A stretch of 64,000 nt of DNA from Chromobacterium alkanivorans (GCF_016937655.1 NZ_JAFHKL010000003.1:1-64000), one strand, 5' to 3'. Positions 16,617 to 26,399 are shown, numbered from the stretch's first letter. Program-made: numbers and translations. The notes: generated from the letters alone by a model not told the origin.

Positions 16617-18302
16617 TTATTTGCTCCAGCTGTCCTTCAGGCCCACGCTGCGGTTGAACACCGCCTTGACCCCCGGCTGATGCTCGTAACGGTCGGTGAC
16701 GAAATAGCCCAGGCGTTCAAACTGGAAGCGGGACTCCGGCTCGGCCTGCAGCACCGAGGCCTCGACATAGGTCGGCACCAACTTCAGCGATTCCGGGTTC
16801 AAGAACTGGCGGAAGTCGACGTACTCGCCGTCCTCGCCGCGCACCGCGTCCGGACGCGGCTCGGTGAACAGGCGCTCGTACCAGCGCACATCGGCCTCGA
16901 TCGCGTGTTCGGCGGACACCCAGTGGATCACGCCCTTGACCTTGCGGCCTTCCGGGTTCTTGCCCAGGGTGTCGTGGTCGATGCTGCACTTGAGCTCCAC
17001 CACATTGCCGGCCGCGTCCTTGACCGCTTCCTCGCACTTGATCACATAGGAGTAGCGCAAGCGCACTTCGCCGCCAACGGTCAGGCGCTGCCACTTGGGC
17101 GGCGGCACTTCGGCGAAATCGTCCTGCTCGATCCAGATCTCGCGGGCGATCGGCACTTCGCGCTCGCCGAACTCCGGATGATGCGGATGGAAGGGCGCGC
17201 TGCGGCTGGCGGTGACGGCGGCGTCGTAATTGCTCAGCGTCACTTTCAGCGGATTCACCACCGCCATCACGCGCGGCGAATCGTTTTCCAGCGTCTCGCG
17301 CACCGCGCCTTCCAGAATGGCCATGTCGATGATGTTCTCGCTCTTGGACACGCCGATGCGTTGAGCGAACAGCTTGATGCCGGCCGGGCTGTAGCCGCGG
17401 CGGCGCATGCCGGCGATGGTGGGCATGCGCGGATCGTCCCAGCCGCTCACCGCGCCTTCGTTGACCAGCGCCAGCAGCTTGCGCTTGGAGGTCAGCGTGT
17501 ACAACAGCTCCAGCCGCGACGACTCATACTGGCGCGGATGGCAGCCGATGCTGATATTGTCCAGCACCCAGTCGTAGAGCGGACGGTGGTCTTCGAATTC
17601 CAGCGTGCACAAGGAGTGGGTGATGCCCTCAATGGCGTCGGAAATGCAGTGGGTGTAGTCGTACATCGGGTAGATGCACCACTTGTCGCCGGTGCGGTGA
17701 TGATGCGCGCGGCGGATGCGGTAGATGGCCGGATCGCGCAGATTGATGTTGCCGGAAGACATGTCTATCTTCAGGCGCAGCGTCTTGCTGCCGTCCGCAA
17801 ACTCGCCGTTCTTCATGCGGGAGAACAGGTCCAGGTTCTCCTCCACGCTGCGCTCGCGGTAGGGGCTGTTCTTGCCCGGCTCGGTCAGGCTGCCGCGATA
17901 CTGGCGCATTTCCTCGGCGGACAGATCGTCCACATAGGCCTTGCCGGCCTGGATCAGCTCCACCGCGTAACCGTACAGGCGGTCGAAGTAGTCGGAAGCG
18001 AAACGCACGTCGCCGTCCCACTTGAAGCCCATCCAGCTGATGTCGTCGATGAAGGACTGCACGTACTCCGGCGACTCTTTCTCCGGATTGGTGTCGTCCA
18101 TGCGCAGATTGCACTTGCCCTGGTAATCCTCGGCCAGGCCGAAGTTCAGGCAAATGGCCTTGGCGTGGCCGATATGGGCGAAACCGTTGGGTTCCGGCGG
18201 GAAGCGGGTGACGATGCTGCTGTGCTTGCCGGAGGCCAGGTCCTCGTCAATGATGTTGCGGATGAAGTTGCTGACAACCGGCGCGTTGTTTTCCGTGCTC
18301 AT
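16617..18302 (-). CDS. glnS: Glutaminyl-tRNA synthetase
   Basis: The 561-aa class I synthetase charges tRNA-Gln with glutamine. The HIGH motif is in [17 protein letters not shown] near residue 40 and the KMSKS counterpart in [11 protein letters not shown] near residue 270. The [10 protein letters not shown] and [13 protein letters not shown] stretches are typical of GlnRS, and the C-terminal beta-barrels follow. No strong ribosome binding site is seen before the ATG at 18302. Confidence 0.98.
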   Translation of the reverse strand: MSTENNAPVVSNFIRNIIDEDLASGKHSSIVTRFPPEPNGFAHIGHAKAICLNFGLAEDYQGKCNLRMDDTNPEKESPEYVQSFIDDISWMGFKWDGDVRFASDYFDRLYGYAVELIQAGKAYVDDLSAEEMRQYRGSLTEPGKNSPYRERSVEENLDLFSRMKNGEFADGSKTLRLKIDMSSGNINLRDPAIYRIRRAHHHRTGDKWCIYPMYDYTHCISDAIEGITHSLCTLEFEDHRPLYDWVLDNISIGCHPRQYESSRLELLYTLTSKRKLLALVNEGAVSGWDDPRMPTIAGMRRRGYSPAGIKLFAQRIGVSKSENIIDMAILEGAVRETLENDSPRVMAVVNPLKVTLSNYDAAVTASRSAPFHPHHPEFGEREVPIAREIWIEQDDFAEVPPPKWQRLTVGGEVRLRYSYVIKCEEAVKDAAGNVVELKCSIDHDTLGKNPEGRKVKGVIHWVSAEHAIEADVRWYERLFTEPRPDAVRGEDGEYVDFRQFLNPESLKLVPTYVEASVLQAEPESRFQFERLGYFVTDRYEHQPGVKAVFNRSVGLKDSWSK

Positions 18303-18401
18303 TGTTTTGTGCGGTGCGAGTTTATGACTAATCGAAGATTGTAACCGATTTCGTCCCCGCTGGGAGCGGGCCGGCCTCGCCCGGCTCCCGCTTCGGCACG
18401 C

Positions 18402-19256
18402 TTACACCAAGGCCCGGCCCGACAACTGCTCCAACAGCGCCAGCGGCGACTGTTGCGGCTGCGCCATCTTGGCCGCCGGCAGCCAGAAAGTCTGCTCCAG
18501 CATGAACTGGCCGGACATCACCGCGTGCGACGCGTGGTCGGAGAAACAGACCCAGGCGCAGCCGGGCGGAAACGGCATGGTTTCCTGCGGGCATTGGCGC
18601 TGGTAATCCAGGTCCGCCTTCATCGCGTCATGCAGATGCAGCATGATGTGGTCGTAAGCGCTGCGCTTGCGCTTGGTGATCTTCAAGGCCGCCAGCAAGG
18701 CCGCCGAGCCCGGCCATTGCCGCGGCACCCGCGGCAGCATGCGCCGCGCCATGTCGGTGAACGGCTCGCCCACCCGCCACACCCTGGGCTCGCCATGCGG
18801 ATTGATGTTGCAGAACACCCGCAGAATGCGTTCGCCGTAATTGGGACGGGACGGAAACGCGTCCACGTGCAGCCGGCTGTCGTCCTTGCGCCAGGAGGTC
18901 CGGCGGTCTTCCACCCGCATCAGCCGCAGGCTGGTGGGCGCGGCGCGCAGCTTGCCCTGGTATTCCGGCAACAGCCGCGCGGCCAGATCGGCCGCCGCCC
19001 GCTGGTAACGCGCGATCAAACCGCGCACCGCCGCCTCCCGCTCCGCGCCGCCCACCACGCCGTGCAAGGCGCCGTTGTCCGGCTCCAGGCTGATGTTCTT
19101 GCGCTTGGGATCGGCAACGGCCGGATCCAGCAAGCCCCCCTCCTCGGCCAGCAGCTTGAAATCGAAGCTGGGCAGATACAAGACCTTGCCCTGCTCCAAC
19201 TCATCCACATAGCGGCCTGGCGCCGCCTCATCCACCAACACGATCTGGCTCGTCAT
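18402..19256 (-). CDS. kdoO: Kdo hydroxylase (Fe(II)/2-oxoglutarate dioxygenase, KdoO-like)
   Basis: The 284-aa protein matches the family that oxidises Kdo to Ko in the inner core of lipopolysaccharide. The iron-binding HxD is His130-Val-Asp132 within DDSRLHVDAFPSRPNYGER; the distal His is likely 241 or 244 in FSDHASHAVMSGQ. The segment LRVFCNINPHGEPRVWR is typical of the family. The ATG at 19256 follows AGGAGCTCAAG; a longer in-frame reading upstream looks non-coding (Arg/Ala-rich). It lies beside glnS but is functionally unrelated to it. Ko rather than Kdo would make the core more acid-stable. Confidence 0.87.
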   Translation of the reverse strand: MTSQIVLVDEAAPGRYVDELEQGKVLYLPSFDFKLLAEEGGLLDPAVADPKRKNISLEPDNGALHGVVGGAEREAAVRGLIARYQRAAADLAARLLPEYQGKLRAAPTSLRLMRVEDRRTSWRKDDSRLHVDAFPSRPNYGERILRVFCNINPHGEPRVWRVGEPFTDMARRMLPRVPRQWPGSAALLAALKITKRKRSAYDHIMLHLHDAMKADLDYQRQCPQETMPFPPGCAWVCFSDHASHAVMSGQFMLEQTFWLPAAKMAQPQQSPLALLEQLSGRALV

Positions 19257-19526
19257 CTTGAGCTCCTGCCTGAAACAATGATTTCCCTCGCGGAAGAAGC
19301 GACGCAGTGCGGGCCGAAGCCGCCGTCGCTCCTCTCCCGGCCGCGCCGCGGCGGCCTGACGATGGGCCGCTAGGATACGCCTGCGGCAAGGGAATGTCAT
19401 GCCGCCGCCGCCTTCCCCCGTTCCAGCGGCCAGGGCGCGCAGCGCCTTGATTTTGATGGGCAAAACCGCCCCTCCGGCAAAACCCTACTGCAACCAAGGC
19501 AATTCCCAATAAAAAACAAGCGCTTA

Positions 19527-19557
19527 TTCAACAAGCAAGCGGCAACTATGGCATAAT
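19527..19557 (+). promoter_or_regulatory. Candidate ygiQ promoter (extended -10)
   Basis: TGGCATAAT at 19549-19557 is an extended -10 element, with TTCAAC at 19527 as a weak -35. Transcription would start near 19565, leaving a leader of about 26 nt before the ATG. The remainder of the 334-bp divergent gap between kdoO and ygiQ shows no gene, repeat or strong structure. Confidence 0.5.
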
Positions 19558-19590
19558 GTCGGGTTGCTCGAACTTCAGTCCATTGCCAGC

Positions 19591-21879
19591 ATGACGACCG
19601 CACACGCCGCCAAACCGATCACCTCCTACCGCAAGTACTGGGCCAGCCGCTTCGGCCCCGCCCCGTTCCTGCCGATGACCCGCGCCGAAATGGACCAGCT
19701 GGGCTGGGACTCCTGTGACATCATCCTGATCACCGGCGACGGCTATATCGACCACCCCAGCTTCGGCATGGCGCTGGTGGGCCGGCTGCTGGAAGACCAG
19801 GGCTTCCGCGTGGGCATCATCTCCCAGCCGGACTGGCACTCCGCCGACGCCTTCCGCGAACTGGGCAAGCCCAATCTGTTCTTCGGCGTCACCGCCGGCA
19901 ATATGGACTCGATGATCAACCGCTACACCGCGGACCGCCGCCCGCGCTCGGACGACGCCTACACCCCGCACGCCGCGGCCAACAAGCGTCCGGACCGCGC
20001 CGTCACCGTCTACGCCCAGCGCTGCCGCGAAGCCTACCCCGGCGTGGGCGTGATGGTGGGCAGCATCGAGGCCAGCCTGCGCCGCATCGCCCACTACGAC
20101 TACTGGAGCGAGAAAGTGCGCCCGTCGGTGCTGATCAACTCCAAGGCCGACCTGCTGCTGTACGGCAACGCCGAACGCGCGCTGGTGGAAGTGGCGCACC
20201 GCGCCGCCAGGGGCGAAAAGCTCAGCGAGATCCGCGACGTGCGCGGCACCGCCTTCATCGCGCCGCACGGCTGGCGTCCGGACGAAGAATGGCAGGAAAT
20301 GGACTCCAGCGTGGTGGACCTGCCGGGCAAGGTGGACGCCCACCTCAACCCCTACCAGGAAATCCCGGAGCAGGCGGCCGAGGCCACCAAGGACCAGGAC
20401 CCGTCCAAGCCGCAGGTGATCCGCATCGAATCGCGCGAAGAACGGCTGGCCAAGCGCCGCGCCGAACGCGCCAAGACCGTGATCCGCATCCCGGCCTACG
20501 AAGCCGTGGCCCACGACCCGGTGCTCTACGCCCACGCCAGCCGCACCCTGCACCTGGAATCCAACCCCGGCAACGCCCGCGCGCTGGTGCAGATGCACGG
20601 CGAGCGCGACGTGTGGCTGACCCCGCCGCCCATTCCGCTGACCACCGAGGAAATGGACCACGTCTACGGCCTGCCCTACGCCCGCAATCCGCACCCGAGC
20701 TACGGCGACGCCAACATCCCGGCCTGGGAAATGATCAAGTACTCGGTCAACATCATGCGCGGCTGTTTCGGCGGCTGTACCTTCTGCTCCATCACCGAGC
20801 ACGAAGGCCGCATCATCCAGAGCCGTTCCGAGGAATCCATCCTCAAGGAAATCGAGGAAATCCGCGACAAGACCCCGGGCTTCACCGGCCACATCTCGGA
20901 CCTGGGCGGCCCCACCGCCAATATGTACCGCCTCTCCTGCAAGGACCCGAAGATCGAGCGTTCCTGTAGGAAGCTGTCCTGCGTGTTCCCGGACATCTGC
21001 GAAAACCTGAACACCGACCACAGCCACCTGATCCAGCTCTACCGCAAGGCGCGCGCGCTGCCTGGCGTGAAGAAGATCAACATCCAGTCCGGCCTGCGCT
21101 ACGACCTGGCCGTGCGCTCGCCCGAATACATCAAGGAACTGGTGCAGCACCACGTGGGCGGCTATCTGAAGATCGCCCCGGAGCACACCGAGGACGGCCC
21201 GCTGTCCATGATGATGAAGCCGGGCATGGGCGCTTACGACAAGTTCAAGGAACTGTTCGAGCGCTTCAGCCGCCAGGCCGGCAAGGAACAGTATCTGATC
21301 CCCTACTTCATCGCCGCCCACCCCGGCACCAGCGACGAAGACATGATGAACCTGGCGCTGTGGCTGAAGAAGAACAACTTCCGCCTGGACCAGGTGCAAA
21401 CCTTCACCCCCACGCCGATGGCGATGGCCACCACCATGTGGCACACCCGCCGCAACCCGCTCAAGCGCCTGAGCCGCAGCTCGGAAAAGGTGGACGTGGT
21501 GCGCGACGGCTACCGCCGCAAGCTGCACAAGGCCTTCCTGCGCTACCATCACCCGGACAACTGGCAGATCCTCCACGACGCGCTGATCCAGATGGGCCGC
21601 AGCGATCTGATCGGCCACAGCAAGCACTGCCTGATCCCGCCGACGCCGCCGGGCGACAAGGCCGCCGCCGTGCGCCACCGCATGGGCGCGCCGCTGTCGC
21701 GCAACAAGGCCCCAGGCCAGCGCGCCGCGGCCACGGCCGGCCACGGACAGCGCGGCAAGCCCGCGCAGGCCAAAGCCACGGCCAAGCCCGCAGCCGGAAA
21801 AGCGCCGGCCGGACGCGGCAAGCCCATGAGCAAACCGGGCGGCAAACCGGCAGGCGCCGGCAAGGGCCGCAGCCGTTGA
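19591..21879 (+). CDS. ygiQ: YgiQ-family radical SAM protein (UPF0313)
   Basis: The 762-aa protein has an N-terminal B12-binding-like region ([19 protein letters not shown]), the radical SAM cluster motif CxxxCxxC in [19 protein letters not shown], and the family-specific block following it ([19 protein letters not shown]). The C-terminus after about residue 690 is a Lys/Ala/Gly/Pro-rich basic tail, probably disordered and perhaps RNA- or DNA-binding. The reaction is unknown. I use the ATG at 19591 rather than the TTG at 19564, which would lie about at the transcription start. A terminator follows directly. Confidence 0.93.
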   Translation: MTTAHAAKPITSYRKYWASRFGPAPFLPMTRAEMDQLGWDSCDIILITGDGYIDHPSFGMALVGRLLEDQGFRVGIISQPDWHSADAFRELGKPNLFFGVTAGNMDSMINRYTADRRPRSDDAYTPHAAANKRPDRAVTVYAQRCREAYPGVGVMVGSIEASLRRIAHYDYWSEKVRPSVLINSKADLLLYGNAERALVEVAHRAARGEKLSEIRDVRGTAFIAPHGWRPDEEWQEMDSSVVDLPGKVDAHLNPYQEIPEQAAEATKDQDPSKPQVIRIESREERLAKRRAERAKTVIRIPAYEAVAHDPVLYAHASRTLHLESNPGNARALVQMHGERDVWLTPPPIPLTTEEMDHVYGLPYARNPHPSYGDANIPAWEMIKYSVNIMRGCFGGCTFCSITEHEGRIIQSRSEESILKEIEEIRDKTPGFTGHISDLGGPTANMYRLSCKDPKIERSCRKLSCVFPDICENLNTDHSHLIQLYRKARALPGVKKINIQSGLRYDLAVRSPEYIKELVQHHVGGYLKIAPEHTEDGPLSMMMKPGMGAYDKFKELFERFSRQAGKEQYLIPYFIAAHPGTSDEDMMNLALWLKKNNFRLDQVQTFTPTPMAMATTMWHTRRNPLKRLSRSSEKVDVVRDGYRRKLHKAFLRYHHPDNWQILHDALIQMGRSDLIGHSKHCLIPPTPPGDKAAAVRHRMGAPLSRNKAPGQRAAATAGHGQRGKPAQAKATAKPAAGKAPAGRGKPMSKPGGKPAGAGKGRSR

Positions 21880-21883
21880 ATCC

Positions 21884-21905
21884 AGCCGCCCACGGGCGGC
21901 TTTTT
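21884..21905 (+). terminator. Intrinsic terminator after ygiQ
   Basis: The stem AGCCGCCC/GGGCGGCT has a two-base loop and is followed by a T-run. The next F1 element lies 43 bp beyond it. Confidence 0.88.
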
Positions 21906-21948
21906 GCCGGCCGGCGGCCGGGCACTTTGCCCCGCCGCCGGCGTCTCA

Positions 21949-22088
21949 GAACGTGTTTACGATCTCGCGAGCTAAGGTGAGACAAGGCGAAAACAGCTGA
22001 GAAAGCGGAGTGTACACACGGTACATGAGCATTTCGAAGGTGTTTTCAACGCCGTATCACCAACGCGCAGCAGATCGTAAACAGGTTC
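21949..22088. repeat. Family F1 inverted-repeat element, intact, forward orientation
   Basis: A 140-bp element with ends GAACGTGTTTACGATCT and AGATCGTAAACAGGTTC (16 of 17 matching), flanked by TCA on both sides (21946-21948 and 22089-22091). By eye it differs at about five positions from the copy at 43398, so the two spread recently. It holds the palindrome TGTAC-ACACG-GTACA. It lies 31 bp upstream of selO and may influence that gene's leader. Confidence 0.9.
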
Positions 22089-22119
22089 TCAATCCCCTAC
22101 CCCGCCCAGCGAGCCCGCC

Positions 22120-23595
22120 ATGATCCACATCGACTTCGACCACAGCTACGCCCGCGACCTGCCCGACGCCTGCGCGCCGGTCAAGCCCGACGCCCCGCCC
22201 GCGCCGGCCCTGCTGTACTGGAACACCGCGCTGGCGGAAGAACTGGGCCTGGACAACGGCCAGGCCGACGCCGCCGAGCTGGCCGCCGCCTTCTCCGGCG
22301 CCGCGCTGCCGGCCGGCGCCAAGCCGGTGGCCCAAGCCTATGCCGGCCACCAGTTCGGCGGCCTGTCCCCATCGCTGGGCGACGGCCGCGCGCTGCTGCT
22401 GGGCGAAGTCATCGACCGCAACGGCCAGCGCCGCGACGTCGCCTTCAAGGGCAGCGGCCGCACTCCGTTCTCCCGCCGCGGCGACGGCAAGGCCGCGGTG
22501 GGGCCGATGCTGCGCGAACTGATCATCGGCGAAGCCATGCACGCGCTCGCCATCCCCAGCACCCGCGCGCTGGCCGTGGTCGCCACCGGCGAAACCGTCT
22601 ACCGCGAACAGGCGCTGCCCGGCGCGGTGCTGACCCGCGTCGCCGCCAGCCACCTGCGCGTCGGCACCTTCCAGTACTTCGCCCTCCGCGGCGAGCGCGA
22701 TATGCTGCGCCGGCTGGCTGATTACACCCTGGCGCGCCACTACCCCGAACTGGCCGGCGCCGAGCAACCCTATCTGGCGCTGCTGCAAGCCGCGGCGGAA
22801 CGCCAGGCGGAACTGATCGCCCGCTGGATGCACGCCGGCTTCATCCACGGCGTGATGAACACCGACAATATGGCGCTCAGCGGCGAAACCATAGACTACG
22901 GCCCCTGCGCCTTCATGGACATCCATCACCCGTCCACCGTGTTCAGCTCCATAGACAGCGGCGGCCGCTACGCCTACGGCAACCAGCCGGCCATCGCCCA
23001 ATGGAATTTGGCCCGGCTGGCCGAAACCCTGCTGCCGCTGCTGGACCCGGACGAGCCCAAGAACGCGGTGCCGGCGGCCACCGCCGTCATCGAAGGCTTC
23101 GTCGAACGCTACCAGGCCCACTGGCTGCGACAAGCGCGCGACAAACTGGGCCTGGCCCAAGCGCAGGACAGCGACCAGGAACTGGCCGAAGACTGGCTGG
23201 CGCTGCTGGCGCGCCAGGACGCCGACCACACCCTGGCCTGGCGCCGGCTGGCCGACGCCGCCGAAGGCCAAGACCAGGCGCTGACCCAGCTCTTCAACGA
23301 CCCGGCCGCCGCCGCGCCATGGCTGGCCCGCTGGCGCCAGCGGCTGGACGCCGAACCGCAAACCGCCGCCGAACGTGCCGCCGCGCTGCGCCAGGCCAAC
23401 CCGCTCTACATCCCGCGCAACCACCTGATGGAAGAAGCGCTGGCCGCCGCCAGCGACCATGACGACATGGGCCCGACGCTGGCGCTGCTGGACGTATTGC
23501 GCCAGCCCTACACCGAGCGCGCTGGCCTGGAGCGCTACACGCTGCCGGCCGCGCCGGCAGTGGCGCAAGGGTATCGGACCTTCTGCGGCACCTAA
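22120..23595 (+). CDS. selO: SelO/YdiU-family protein adenylyltransferase (pseudokinase fold)
   Basis: The 491-aa protein belongs to the SelO family, pseudokinases that transfer AMP to Ser, Thr or Tyr of target proteins. Marks include AYAGHQFGGLSPSLGDGRA, the nucleotide-binding FKGSGRTPFSRRGDGKAAVG, and HGVMNTDNMALSGETIDYGP. The conserved antepenultimate residue (selenocysteine in animals) is Cys here: the protein ends Cys-Gly-Thr. The length fits bacterial members. Its leader region is close to an F1 element. A terminator follows. Confidence 0.93.
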   Translation: MIHIDFDHSYARDLPDACAPVKPDAPPAPALLYWNTALAEELGLDNGQADAAELAAAFSGAALPAGAKPVAQAYAGHQFGGLSPSLGDGRALLLGEVIDRNGQRRDVAFKGSGRTPFSRRGDGKAAVGPMLRELIIGEAMHALAIPSTRALAVVATGETVYREQALPGAVLTRVAASHLRVGTFQYFALRGERDMLRRLADYTLARHYPELAGAEQPYLALLQAAAERQAELIARWMHAGFIHGVMNTDNMALSGETIDYGPCAFMDIHHPSTVFSSIDSGGRYAYGNQPAIAQWNLARLAETLLPLLDPDEPKNAVPAATAVIEGFVERYQAHWLRQARDKLGLAQAQDSDQELAEDWLALLARQDADHTLAWRRLADAAEGQDQALTQLFNDPAAAAPWLARWRQRLDAEPQTAAERAAALRQANPLYIPRNHLMEEALAAASDHDDMGPTLALLDVLRQPYTERAGLERYTLPAAPAVAQGYRTFCGT

Positions 23596-23611
23596 TTGCT
23601 TTCTGACGCAA

Positions 23612-23643
23612 CAAGGGCAAGCCTAGTGGCTTGCCCTTATTTC
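23612..23643 (+). terminator. Intrinsic terminator after selO
   Basis: The stem AAGGGCAAGCC/GGCTTGCCCTT with a short loop is followed by ATTT. The remaining sequence up to the 362-bp element at 23743 shows no gene. Confidence 0.85.
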
Positions 23644-23742
23644 GCATCCACGCCCACCCCTTTATCCCTCTTGGGCTCAAATTCAACTGCTCCGGCCTGC
23701 GACCATGAAACCAACCTAGCGATTCTGCACGCTTATGCCTTA

Positions 23743-24104
23743 GAGCCTGTTCACGATCTTTTTCCAGAGTGTTGAATTGCTGATTTAGGTACACAGGAAA
23801 CCGCATACCCGATGTACCCCCACTCCCTTCAAGCCTGCCGACGGGTGGCAGGCCCGAGGTTTTAAGCGGCTGCTTGTTCGAGCACCGCGACGTTAGCGCG
23901 GTGCGAGTTCAGCCGCGCCTCGGGCCTGACGGGACCCGGCGGGAAGCCGAAGGCCAGGCTTGCAGGGCGGCCTTTAGGGTAAAGGGAGATTTGGCCGCGC
24001 AAATCTCCCTTTCCGTTTGCCGGGCGGAACCGGCCCTAAATCATCATCCGCGAAGCGGATTCAACGCTTTAGAGCAATCTCCTGGAAAGATCGTGAACAG
24101 GTTC
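23743..24104. mobile_element. 362-bp F1-related inverted-repeat element with hairpin cargo
   Basis: The ends read GAGCCTGTTCACGATCTTT and, in reverse complement, GAACCTGTTCACGATCTTTC, both continuing to CCAG. They match the F1 terminal repeat, and the element is flanked by TTA on both sides (23740-23742 and 24105-24107). The inside is unlike short F1 copies: it has GGTACA/TGTACC arms near 23788-23817 and then a run of perfect hairpins from 23833 to 24060. No open frame looks coding. It fills most of the 666-bp gap between selO and the next gene. I read it as a non-autonomous transposable element with structured cargo. Confidence 0.75.
23833..24060. other. Chain of five hairpins inside the 362-bp element
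   Basis: In order: GCCTGCC/GGCAGGC (23833-23853); a long nested hairpin at 23851-23926 made of GGCCCGAGG/CCTCGGGCC, GCGGCTG/CAGCCGC and GCACCGCG/CGCGGTGC; a perfect 13-bp stem AAAGGGAGATTTG/CAAATCTCCCTTT (23981-24012); GCCGG/CCGGC (24019-24034); and ATCCGC/GCGGAT (24046-24060). Such stacked stems fit a structured RNA, a cruciform or a protein-binding array. I do not recognise an Rfam family in it. Strand cannot be decided. Confidence 0.6.
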
Positions 24105-24261
24105 TTACAGCATTGACCGGCCCCTTGCTCCACTGCTACATTCCGACCGTGGTGCTGAACACACCTGTCAGGCGAAACCCGCGCTCGTCAGTCGCGGCTT
24201 CTCAGCCCTATTCTGAATGCACTGTTAAAGTGACCTCGGAACGCCATGTCAGGAGTTCATC

Positions 24262-24516
24262 ATGGACAAAGCCCCCATCCCCACAGCCTCCATCTCCCAA
24301 CTCGAAACCGCGGAAGCGCTGGCCAACGGCCTGGAAGCGCTGAACCTGCTGCGCCCCTTGCTGATCATCATGCGCCAGCAGATCGCCATGCCCAATCCGG
24401 ATCTGGCCCAGCTGAATGGCCTGTGCCAGGCCGCCGGCTGGATCGCCGACGAGTACCACAACTACCTGGACGTGATGTGGCGGGAGGAGACCCGCAACAA
24501 AACCACGCGGTCCTGA
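24262..24516 (+). CDS. Small hypothetical protein (84 aa)
   Basis: An 84-aa frame begins 12 bases after the CAGGAG of the site CAGGAGTTCATC. The product is helical and acidic-neutral, without signal peptide or membrane segment (LETAEALANGLEALNLLRPL, then LNGLCQAAGWIADEYHNYL). I do not recognise the family. The good ribosome binding site and normal codon use support a real gene. Its stop codon TGA forms the left flank of the next F1 element. Confidence 0.65.
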   Translation: MDKAPIPTASISQLETAEALANGLEALNLLRPLLIIMRQQIAMPNPDLAQLNGLCQAAGWIADEYHNYLDVMWREETRNKTTRS

Positions 24517-24658
24517 GAGTCTGTTCACGATCTCGCGAGCAGGGGCGAGACAAGCCGAAAACGGCGGAGAAAGCGGAGCGCACACAAGGCGAATGAGCAT
24601 TCCGAAGGCATACTCACCGTGCAACGCTCCACGCAACGCAGCAGATCGTAATAGGCTC
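24517..24658. repeat. Family F1 inverted-repeat element, diverged, forward orientation
   Basis: It begins GAGTCTGTTCACGATCTCGC directly after the TGA stop codon of the small gene (24514-24516) and ends AGATCGTAATAGGCTC. The central GTAC palindrome has decayed to GCGCACACAAGGCGAATGAG. The right flank does not repeat TGA, which fits an older copy. The inner blocks GAGACAAG, GAAAACGG and GAGAAAGCGGA are still recognisable. Confidence 0.8.
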
Positions 24659-24742
24659 CCAACCGGCCTCTGAAAGGAAAAGGCGCAAGGCATCCCGCCT
24701 TGCGCCCTTCCATTGGCCATGCTTGCAGACTGCTCACAGCCT

Positions 24743-25252
24743 TCAGGCCAAGCGCTTCTCCATCACATAATCATCCATCACGAAGCCGTTGCCGATATCG
24801 AACACCGCCTCCTCGCGCACCTGGAAGCCACCGCGCTGATACACCGCGATGGCACCGGCATTGTGTTTGTTCACCGTCAGCGCCAGCACATCGCAGCCGC
24901 GCTGCCGCGCCGCCCGCTCCACCGCGTCCAGCATGTAAGCGCCCAAGCCGCGGCCGCGCATTTCCGCCAACAAATACAACTGCTCCAGCTTCATCTCCCC
25001 CGGCGTCGCCGTCAGCGCGTAACTGCAATAGCCCACCAGCCTGCCGTCCAGCCGCAGCAGGCCAAACCAGCGGTCCGGCGCCTCCAGATAGGCGGACAGC
25101 TTCTCCGGGACATAGCGGCCGGCCAGCATGTAGGCGATCTGCTCGCGGCTGATCATGCTGATGAAGTGCTGATGCCAGATCTCGCCGGCCAGCTCGGCCA
25201 GGGCGGGAAAATCGGCGGCGGTCAACGGGTCCAGACAAAGGTTTTGGCTCAT
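24743..25252 (-). CDS. GNAT-family N-acetyltransferase
   Basis: The 169-aa protein has the GNAT fold: the acetyl-CoA pyrophosphate loop is in LYLLAEMRGRGLGAYML (pattern R-G-x-G-L/A), and the C-terminal strand and helix include LTVNKHNAGAIAVYQRGGF. I choose the ATG at 25252, ten bases after GGAG, over the GTG at 25261, which nearly touches that site. The acceptor substrate is unknown. Confidence 0.9.
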   Translation of the reverse strand: MSQNLCLDPLTAADFPALAELAGEIWHQHFISMISREQIAYMLAGRYVPEKLSAYLEAPDRWFGLLRLDGRLVGYCSYALTATPGEMKLEQLYLLAEMRGRGLGAYMLDAVERAARQRGCDVLALTVNKHNAGAIAVYQRGGFQVREEAVFDIGNGFVMDDYVMEKRLA

Positions 25253-25433
25253 GCGCGGCACTCTCCAGGTTGAACGGTCATATACGAAAAATGTGGGCGA
25301 TACCGCTTGCTGACAAGTCCACAGGCATTCAATTCAGCGCGGCGGCTTCACCCTAGTAGGCAAGACAGTTAGAATACAAACATCATAAAACAGCGCTACA
25401 AACCAGCCACCGCCACCCTCCCAGCGAGACCCC

Positions 25434-26213
25434 ATGCACTTCATTTTCGATATCGACGGCACCATTTGCTTCAACGGCAGAACCATCAGTCCGATCATTC
25501 AGGACGCGCTGGACGGCCTGCGCCAACGCGGCCACCAGCTGGGCTTCGCCTCCGCCCGCCCTTACCGCGACATCCTGCCCCTGCTGGATGTCCGCCTCCA
25601 CGACGCGCTGATCATCGGCGCCAACGGCGCGATGAGCCATCAGCAAGGCGAGCTGCGCCGGCTGACCCCCATCCCGGACCCGGTGTTCGCCGACGTCACC
25701 CGGCTGGCGCAGCGCTTCGCCGCGTCCTATCTGGTGGACCTGTGCTGGGACTACCACTACAACGGCGACGCCAGCCACCCCTTCCTCAACAAGGTGGACC
25801 CGGGCAAGCTGGCCAACCATGTCGGCGCGGAAGACATCCGCCAGCCGGCCAAACTGCTGATCACCGCCTGCGCCGACGCGCCCGGCCTGCGCCGGGAACT
25901 GGACGCCCACGCCGGCGTGGAGCTGCACCACCATTCCGACGAACAGATCTTCGACATCACCGCCGCCGGCGTCAGCAAGATGGCCGCGCTGCGCCAATGC
26001 GGCATCGCCGCCGAGGAACTGATCTGCTTCGGCAACGACAGCAACGACGTCAGCATGTTCCTGGACGCCGGCCACTCGGTGCAGGTGGGCGCCCACCCGC
26101 GGCTGGCGGAGCTGGCCAGCGAACGGCTGCCGCTGGACCAGGACATCGAAGCGCGGCTGGTGGACGCCATCGCGCGGCTGAGCCGCGAACGCGCGCCCGC
26201 GCGACGGGATTGA
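25434..26213 (+). CDS. HAD-superfamily hydrolase, Cof/IIB type
   Basis: The 259-aa protein has HAD motif I FDIDGT (nucleophile Asp6, Asp8) at its very start, motif II in FASARPYRD, motif III Lys in AAGVSKMAAL and motif IV FGNDSNDVSMF. A C2B-type cap lies between about residues 80 and 180. Members usually dephosphorylate sugar phosphates or similar small molecules in the cytoplasm. The ribosome binding site is weak (GCGAGACCCC). Confidence 0.9.
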   Translation: MHFIFDIDGTICFNGRTISPIIQDALDGLRQRGHQLGFASARPYRDILPLLDVRLHDALIIGANGAMSHQQGELRRLTPIPDPVFADVTRLAQRFAASYLVDLCWDYHYNGDASHPFLNKVDPGKLANHVGAEDIRQPAKLLITACADAPGLRRELDAHAGVELHHHSDEQIFDITAAGVSKMAALRQCGIAAEELICFGNDSNDVSMFLDAGHSVQVGAHPRLAELASERLPLDQDIEARLVDAIARLSRERAPARRD

Positions 26214-26245
26214 AAAAGCGCGTTCCGCCAAGGATAAATAAGATA

Positions 26246-26351
26246 GCGCCGCTCACCAAGACGCCGCGTTGCGCCGGCTTGCCGTACTCAATATACGGTC
26301 CGCGTCAGCGCGCCTTGCCCCAGCTTCTCTGCAAGGTGTTGTGAGCGGCCA
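26246..26351. repeat. Family F2 inverted-repeat element, diverged copy
   Basis: The left end GCGCCGCTCACCAAGACGCC and the right end (reverse complement TGGCCGCTCACAACACC) match the F2 ends. Inside are GTTGCGCCGGCTTG, a central stem CCGTA/TACGG and GCGTCAGCGCGCCTTGCC. No clear 3-bp duplication remains. It lies about 30 bp after the HAD gene and 48 bp before the HD-GYP gene. Confidence 0.7.
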
Positions 26352-26399
26352 AGTAGCTTCCCGTCGTCTCCCTGCCCGCCTCAACTCCGTGGAGCGCCC

